NCBI RefSeq assembly: GCF_900109115.1
Contig: NZ_FNYV01000003.1
Coordinates: 462,843 to 526,842 of the forward strand
Reading direction: 5' to 3'
Length of the DNA stretch: 64,000 nucleotides
Origin: Micromonospora phaseoli
GTDB lineage: Bacteria > Actinomycetota > Actinomycetes > Mycobacteriales > Micromonosporaceae
The notes under the pieces are model-generated. The model was not told where the DNA came from and searched no databases. It saw only the letters and a list, made by a program, of their open reading frames with translations. How positions within the stretch are numbered: the stretch's first letter is position 1; every line of letters starts with the position of its first letter. The position numbers were made by a program, and so were the translations under genes. Positions 60,172 to 64,000 of this stretch are shown here, one piece after another.

Positions 60172-60861
60172 TCAGGGCCGGCGGTGACGGGCCCGCGCGT
60201 ATCCGGTCAGTGCCACCGCCGCCCAGGCAAGCGCCCATCCGGTCAGCGCCAGGGCGGTCGGGCCGGAGATCGCGCCGGCCAGCGCCCGGGCGGCGGGCAT
60301 CACCGGCGGCGCCAGCCACGGCGCCACCGAATCGGTGCGGCCGATCACCAGCACCCCGACCACGCCGAGCGTGAGCACGGCGACACCGTACCCGGCGCTG
60401 CGGGTGATCACCCGGCTGGCCAGTGCGCCCAGCGCCAGCGCCGGTGGCAGAGCGATCAGGTGCCCCCAGAGACCGAGTGCCAGCCCAGCCGGAATCGAGC
60501 GGTCACCCGGCACCACCGGACCCGTCACCCCGCCGACCAGCCAGGGAAACACCAGAGCGGCCGTGACCAGGCCGAGACCGGCCACCGCCGCGGCGAGCAG
60601 ACCGGCGACCCACTCCCGCGTCGGGCCGACGGTGGCCAGGGCCAGCCGGCGCTGCACGTCCGGCTCCACGTCCAGCAAGATCTTCGTCTGCCAGGCAAGT
60701 ACCGGGAAGAGCACCACCGCCGAGACGCCGTACGCCTCCGCCGGCTGGGCCCGGCCGCCGCCGTAGAGGACGGCGAGGGTCAGCAGGCCGGCCAGGACCG
60801 GCGCCAGGGCGCGGCCGGTACGCAGGAAGCCGGCGAGCCGGAACCGGATCAGCGCGGTCAC
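60172..60861 (-). CDS. ABC transporter membrane protein, exporter type
   Basis: 229-residue protein with about six hydrophobic helices (LAPVLAGLLTLAVLYGGG, GVSAVVLFPVLAWQ, VAGLLAAAVAGLGLVTAALVFP and others), partner of the ATPase just upstream. The GTG at 60861 overlaps the ATPase stop as GTGA. The pattern is that of ABC-2-like exporters rather than binding-protein importers. The substrate is unknown. Confidence 0.82.
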   Translation of the reverse strand: MTALIRFRLAGFLRTGRALAPVLAGLLTLAVLYGGGRAQPAEAYGVSAVVLFPVLAWQTKILLDVEPDVQRRLALATVGPTREWVAGLLAAAVAGLGLVTAALVFPWLVGGVTGPVVPGDRSIPAGLALGLWGHLIALPPALALGALASRVITRSAGYGVAVLTLGVVGVLVIGRTDSVAPWLAPPVMPAARALAGAISGPTALALTGWALAWAAVALTGYARARHRRP

Positions 60862-61646
60862 CGGGCCACCTCGAACGGCGGTCCGGTCTCGGGCCTCGTG
60901 GCCGCAGCTGGGTCGGTGTGTCCGCGTACCCGGAGGATGTGGTGGCCCTCGGCGCGTAGGCGGGCGACGGTGTCGGCGACCTGCGGGACCGGGACCTCCA
61001 GCTCGACCACGGCGACCGCGCCCGCGCCGGACGGCGCCCGCTCGACCACCGTGCCGTCGGCTACCGTCCATCCCCGCGCGCCCGGCAGCCGGGCCGTCTC
61101 GCCTCGGTGGTCACTGACCAGCACCGACCCACCGTCGGCCAGCACCTCACCGACCACCTGCGGGACCAGTTCGCGGGCGTCGGCGTCCAGGCCCTCCCAC
61201 GGTTCGTCCAGCACGAGCAGACCGGGTGGGCGCAGCAGTGCCTGCGCCAGACCGACCTTCTGGGCGGTGCCCTTCGACAACTGGGACAACCGGACCGCGT
61301 GGAACGGACCGAGACCGAGGCGGTCGACCCACCGCCCTACGGCCCGATCCGCCTCGCCCCGGGACAGGCCGGCGACCCGGGCCGACGCGACGAGGTACCC
61401 GCCGACGGTGAACGGTTGATCGGCCGGGAACCGCTCCGACACCCAACCCACCACGGCCGGTCGGTCGGCCACCCGCCCCCGGGTCGGCCGCAGCACACCG
61501 GCGGCCAACTGGAGCAGCGTCGATTTGCCGACGCCGTTGCGGCCCAGCACCACCACCGCCTCGCCCGGGGCGAGGTGCACCGTCGTGCCCCGCAGCACCC
61601 ACGGACCGCGCCGGCGATATCTGAGCCAGACGTCTTCCAGCCACAT
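60858..61646 (-). CDS. ABC transporter ATP-binding protein, exporter type
   Basis: 262-residue ATPase. Walker A GRNGVGKST and Walker B LLVLDEPWEGLD are intact; the signature is degenerate, LSKGTAQKV, as is common in ABC-2-type exporters. A C-terminal extension of about 70 residues follows. It is coupled to the permease by a GTGA overlap. It lies between rplA and rplJ, an unusual place. Confidence 0.9.
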   Translation of the reverse strand: MWLEDVWLRYRRRGPWVLRGTTVHLAPGEAVVVLGRNGVGKSTLLQLAAGVLRPTRGRVADRPAVVGWVSERFPADQPFTVGGYLVASARVAGLSRGEADRAVGRWVDRLGLGPFHAVRLSQLSKGTAQKVGLAQALLRPPGLLVLDEPWEGLDADARELVPQVVGEVLADGGSVLVSDHRGETARLPGARGWTVADGTVVERAPSGAGAVAVVELEVPVPQVADTVARLRAEGHHILRVRGHTDPAAATRPETGPPFEVAR

Positions 61647-61672
61647 GCCGAGAGCCTGCCACAGCGGACATA

Positions 61673-61711
61673 CGGACGGGGCCCCACCACATCGTGGCGA
61701 GGCCCCGTCCG
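61673..61711 (-). terminator. Terminator after rplA
   Basis: CGGACGGGGCC (61673-61683) pairs exactly with 61701-61711 around a 17-base loop, 11 bp after the rplA stop. Confidence 0.8.
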
Positions 61712-61722
61712 GGCGGTCGCGC

Positions 61723-62439
61723 TCAGCTGTCGGCCGAGCCCTCCTGCAGGTTCTTCACCGCGTTCGGGTCGACCGGGACGCCCGGACCCATGGTCGTGGT
61801 GAGGGTGACCTTCTTGAGGTACTTCCCCTTGGCTGCGGACGGCTTGGCCCGCAGCACCTCGTCGAGGACGGCCGCGTAGTTGTCGACCAGCTGAGCCTCC
61901 GTGAACGAGGCCTTACCGATGATCAGGTGCAGGTTCGAGTGCTTGTCCACCCGGAAGGTGATCTTCCCGCCCTGGATGTCGGACACCGCCTTGGTGACGT
62001 CCATGGTCACCGTGCCGGTCTTCGGGTTCGGCATGAGACCGCGCGGGCCCAGGATCCGCGCGATCCGACCGATCTTGGCCATCTGGTCCGGCGTGGCGAT
62101 TGCCGCGTCGAAGTCCAGCCAGCCACCCTGGATCCGGGCGACCAACTCGTCGGTGCCCACCTCGTCCGCACCGGCGGCGACGGCCTCCTCGGCCTTCGCG
62201 CCGGCGGCGAAGACGATCACGCGGACGGTCTTACCGGTGCCGTGCGGCAGGTTGACCACGCCGCGAACCATCTGGTCCGCCTTGCGGGGGTCGACGCCGA
62301 GGCGCATCGCGACCTCGACCGTGGCGTCGAACTTTGCGGTGGAGCTCTCCTTGGTCAGCTTGATGGCCTCGGAGGGGCTGTAGAGCTTGTTCCGATCGAT
62401 GGCCTCGGCGGCCTTGCGGTAGCTCTTGCTGCGCTGCAT
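61723..62439 (-). CDS. rplA: Ribosomal protein uL1
   Basis: 238-residue L1-stalk protein and translational repressor of rplKA in many bacteria ([52 protein letters not shown]). 83 bp after rplK. Confidence 0.98.
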   Translation of the reverse strand: MQRSKSYRKAAEAIDRNKLYSPSEAIKLTKESSTAKFDATVEVAMRLGVDPRKADQMVRGVVNLPHGTGKTVRVIVFAAGAKAEEAVAAGADEVGTDELVARIQGGWLDFDAAIATPDQMAKIGRIARILGPRGLMPNPKTGTVTMDVTKAVSDIQGGKITFRVDKHSNLHLIIGKASFTEAQLVDNYAAVLDEVLRAKPSAAKGKYLKKVTLTTTMGPGVPVDPNAVKNLQEGSADS

Positions 62440-62522
62440 GTTCTGTCTACTCCTGTGGTCTCTGGCGGGCCGCGATGCTCGCGCGCCCTCCCACGATCCG
62501 TACGGGTCGGTGCTGGCCGAGG

Positions 62523-62954
62523 TCAGTCGGTGACGGTCAGACCCATCGACCGGGCGGTGCCGGCGATGATCTTCTCAGCCTGGTCGAGGTCGTTGGCGTT
62601 GAGGTCGGCCATCTTCTTCTCGGCGATGTCACGCAGCTGCGCGCGGGTCACCGAGCCGACCTTCTGGGTGTGCGGGACGCCCGAGCCCTTCTGCACACCG
62701 GCGGCCTTGATCAGCAGCCGGGCGGCGGGCGGGGTCTTCAGCACGAAGGTGAAGGTGCGGTCCTCGTACACGCTGATCTCGGCGGGGACGATGTCGCCCC
62801 GCTGCGACTCGGTCTGCGCGTTGTACGTCTTGCAGAACTCCATGATGTTCACGCCGTGCTGGCCGAGCGCGGGGCCGACCGGCGGCGCCGGCGTGGCCTG
62901 GCCCGCCGGCAGTTGAAGCGTGAACGTCTTGACGAGCTTCTTCTTCGGAGGCAT
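62523..62954 (-). CDS. rplK: Ribosomal protein uL11
   Basis: 143-residue GTPase-centre protein, thiopeptide-binding site ([58 protein letters not shown]). The start at 62954 ([10 protein letters not shown]) is the family start. The two Pro of the [10 protein letters not shown] hinge are wild type. Confidence 0.98.
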   Translation of the reverse strand: MPPKKKLVKTFTLQLPAGQATPAPPVGPALGQHGVNIMEFCKTYNAQTESQRGDIVPAEISVYEDRTFTFVLKTPPAARLLIKAAGVQKGSGVPHTQKVGSVTRAQLRDIAEKKMADLNANDLDQAEKIIAGTARSMGLTVTD

Positions 62955-63046
62955 GTCTCTTCCTGGGGCTTGGAGCTGGGAATGTTCAGACGACACCAAC
63001 GTCGGGGCGCGCACGGTCAGCGCGGGCACGACGACGGTGACGTTCT

Positions 63047-63074
63047 AGGGTAGCGCAGGCCGGAATCCGGCCAA
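63047..63074 (-). promoter_or_regulatory. Promoter of rplKA
   Basis: TTGGCC, 16 bases, TACCCT. The -35 overlaps the hairpin that ends nusG, so termination and initiation share sequence. Confidence 0.45.
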
Positions 63075-63091
63075 CCGGGGAGGTTGGCCGG
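63067..63091 (-). terminator. Terminator after nusG
   Basis: CCGGCCAACC (63067-63076) pairs exactly with 63082-63091 around a five-base loop, about 70 bp after the nusG stop. Confidence 0.7.
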
Positions 63092-63161
63092 ACAGACGAA
63101 CCAGACAAAAGTGGCGACCGCCGGCGCCGGGGATCTCTCCCCGACGCAAGCGGTCGTCAGA

Positions 63162-63884
63162 TCAGATCTTCGCGACCTGGTTGAAGTTCAACTCCACCGG
63201 CGTCTCCCGACCGAAGATCGACACCAGCACCTTGAGCTTCTGCTGGTCGGCGTTGATCTCGCTGATCGTGGCCGGCAGCGAGGCGAAGGCGCCGTCGGTG
63301 ACCGTCACCGAGTCGCCGACCTCGAAGTCGAGGACCTTGATCTCCGGCTTGGCCTTCTTCTGCTCGGTCTCGACGGTCGGCGCCAGCCACTTGAGCACCT
63401 CGTCGAGGCTGAGCGGCGCCGGACGGTCGGCCCGGTCCGTCGCACCGACGAACCCGGTGACCCCGGGGGTGTTGCGCACACAGGAGTAGGACTCGGCGGT
63501 CAGCTCCATCCGGACCAGGATGTAGCCCGGGAAGACCTTGGCCTGGATCTGGGCACGCTTGCCGTTCTTGACCTCGACCTCTTCCCGGGTCGGCACCTCG
63601 ACCTGGTAGATGTAGTCCTCCATGTCGAGGGACGTGATCCGGGTCTCGAGGTTGGTCTTGACCTTGTTCTCGTAACCGGCGTACGAGTGCACCACGTACC
63701 AGTCGCCCGGGGCGTAGCGCAGCTTCTGCCGTAGCTCCGCCACCGGGTCGTAGTCCTCGTCGGGGACGGGCTCGGTCTCGGCGAACTCCGGCTCGCTGGC
63801 GGCCTCGACCGACTCGTCACCAGCCGCCGTCGCCACCGTGGACTGCTCGTCCGGGGTCTCGGCGGTCTCGTCGTACTCAGGCAC
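63162..63884 (-). CDS. nusG: Transcription termination/antitermination factor NusG
   Basis: 240-residue factor that links RNA polymerase to ribosome and Rho. An acidic N-terminal extension of about 60 residues precedes the NGN domain ([33 protein letters not shown]); the KOW domain is [24 protein letters not shown] start. It follows secE by 38 bp. Confidence 0.98.
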   Translation of the reverse strand: MPEYDETAETPDEQSTVATAAGDESVEAASEPEFAETEPVPDEDYDPVAELRQKLRYAPGDWYVVHSYAGYENKVKTNLETRITSLDMEDYIYQVEVPTREEVEVKNGKRAQIQAKVFPGYILVRMELTAESYSCVRNTPGVTGFVGATDRADRPAPLSLDEVLKWLAPTVETEQKKAKPEIKVLDFEVGDSVTVTDGAFASLPATISEINADQQKLKVLVSIFGRETPVELNFNQVAKI

Positions 63885-63922
63885 GCTTGCTCACTTCCGT
63901 CACTATCGGCACATGTAGCCGG

Positions 63923-64000
63923 TCAGCTGGGGTTGCCGAAGACCCACAGCACGCCCTTGGCGAAGGCGTAGTCGAGGACAGCCACGATAGTCAGCATCAC
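63923..64000 (-). CDS. secE: SecE, C-terminal fragment at window edge
   Basis: The last 25 codons of a reading frame running off the right edge. It ends VMLTIVAVLDYAFAKGVLWVF and then GNPS, a SecE-type transmembrane helix. Position before nusG supports secE. The start lies outside the window. Confidence 0.88.
   Translation of the reverse strand: MMLTIVAVLDYAFAKGVLWVFGNPS

Overview
The window is high-GC actinobacterial DNA. Gene content, GTG/TTG starts, the F420-type LLM oxidoreductase and the actinobacterial order of the ribosomal clusters point to a Micromonosporaceae-like organism (Micromonospora/Salinispora type). The genus is an inference from general resemblance; no search was run.

About 1-8.1 kb is accessory. 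It holds a lone amino-acid-type binding lipoprotein, then a divergent locus for an NMT1/ThiY-type ABC importer (binding protein and permease on minus, ATPase on plus). The ATPase is translationally coupled to an LLM-class oxidoreductase and a small cupin. An eight-helix membrane protein with a 500-residue disordered, repeat-rich tail follows.

8.3-14.7 kb is a complete thiamine operon on minus: promoter, TPP riboswitch, thiE, thiO, thiS, thiG, a second ThiE/TenI-like gene, thiD and thiC. It makes the thiazole and pyrimidine halves and joins them. Three kinds of repeat have entered it: a pair of 19-12-19 bp elements in opposite orientation flanking thiE and its riboswitch, an inverted repeat plus 21-bp tandem repeats in the TenI-like gene, and a perfect 24-bp-arm inverted repeat encoding that gene's tail.

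15.0-25.5 kb holds a 1941-residue secreted ThuA / glucose-sorbosone-dehydrogenase-like multidomain protein with an operator-like palindrome upstream, an aldo/keto reductase, an ABC-F ATPase paired with a small-rRNA-type guanine methyltransferase, and a Pro-rich single-pass membrane protein.

25.6-64 kb is the translation/transcription core, all on minus. Read in transcription order from the right edge it runs secE (partial), nusG, rplK-rplA, an inserted ABC exporter pair, rplJ-rplL, rpoB-rpoC, two small membrane proteins, rpsL-rpsG-fusA-tuf, the S10 operon (rpsJ to rpsQ), the spc operon (rplN to map), a DUF1707 protein, then infA-rpmJ-rpsM-rpsK-rpsD-rpoA-rplQ-truA. Clear promoters precede rplK, rplJ, rpoB, rpsJ, infA and thiE, and strong hairpins separate the units. 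The leaders of the S10 and str operons share an identical 20-bp block.

I found no CRISPR array, prophage, insertion sequence, tRNA or rRNA. Most of the window is conserved housekeeping. The most unusual material is the repeat-disturbed thiamine operon, the shared ribosomal leader block, the importer-LLM-cupin locus and the giant secreted protein. None of these amounts to proof of a new system.
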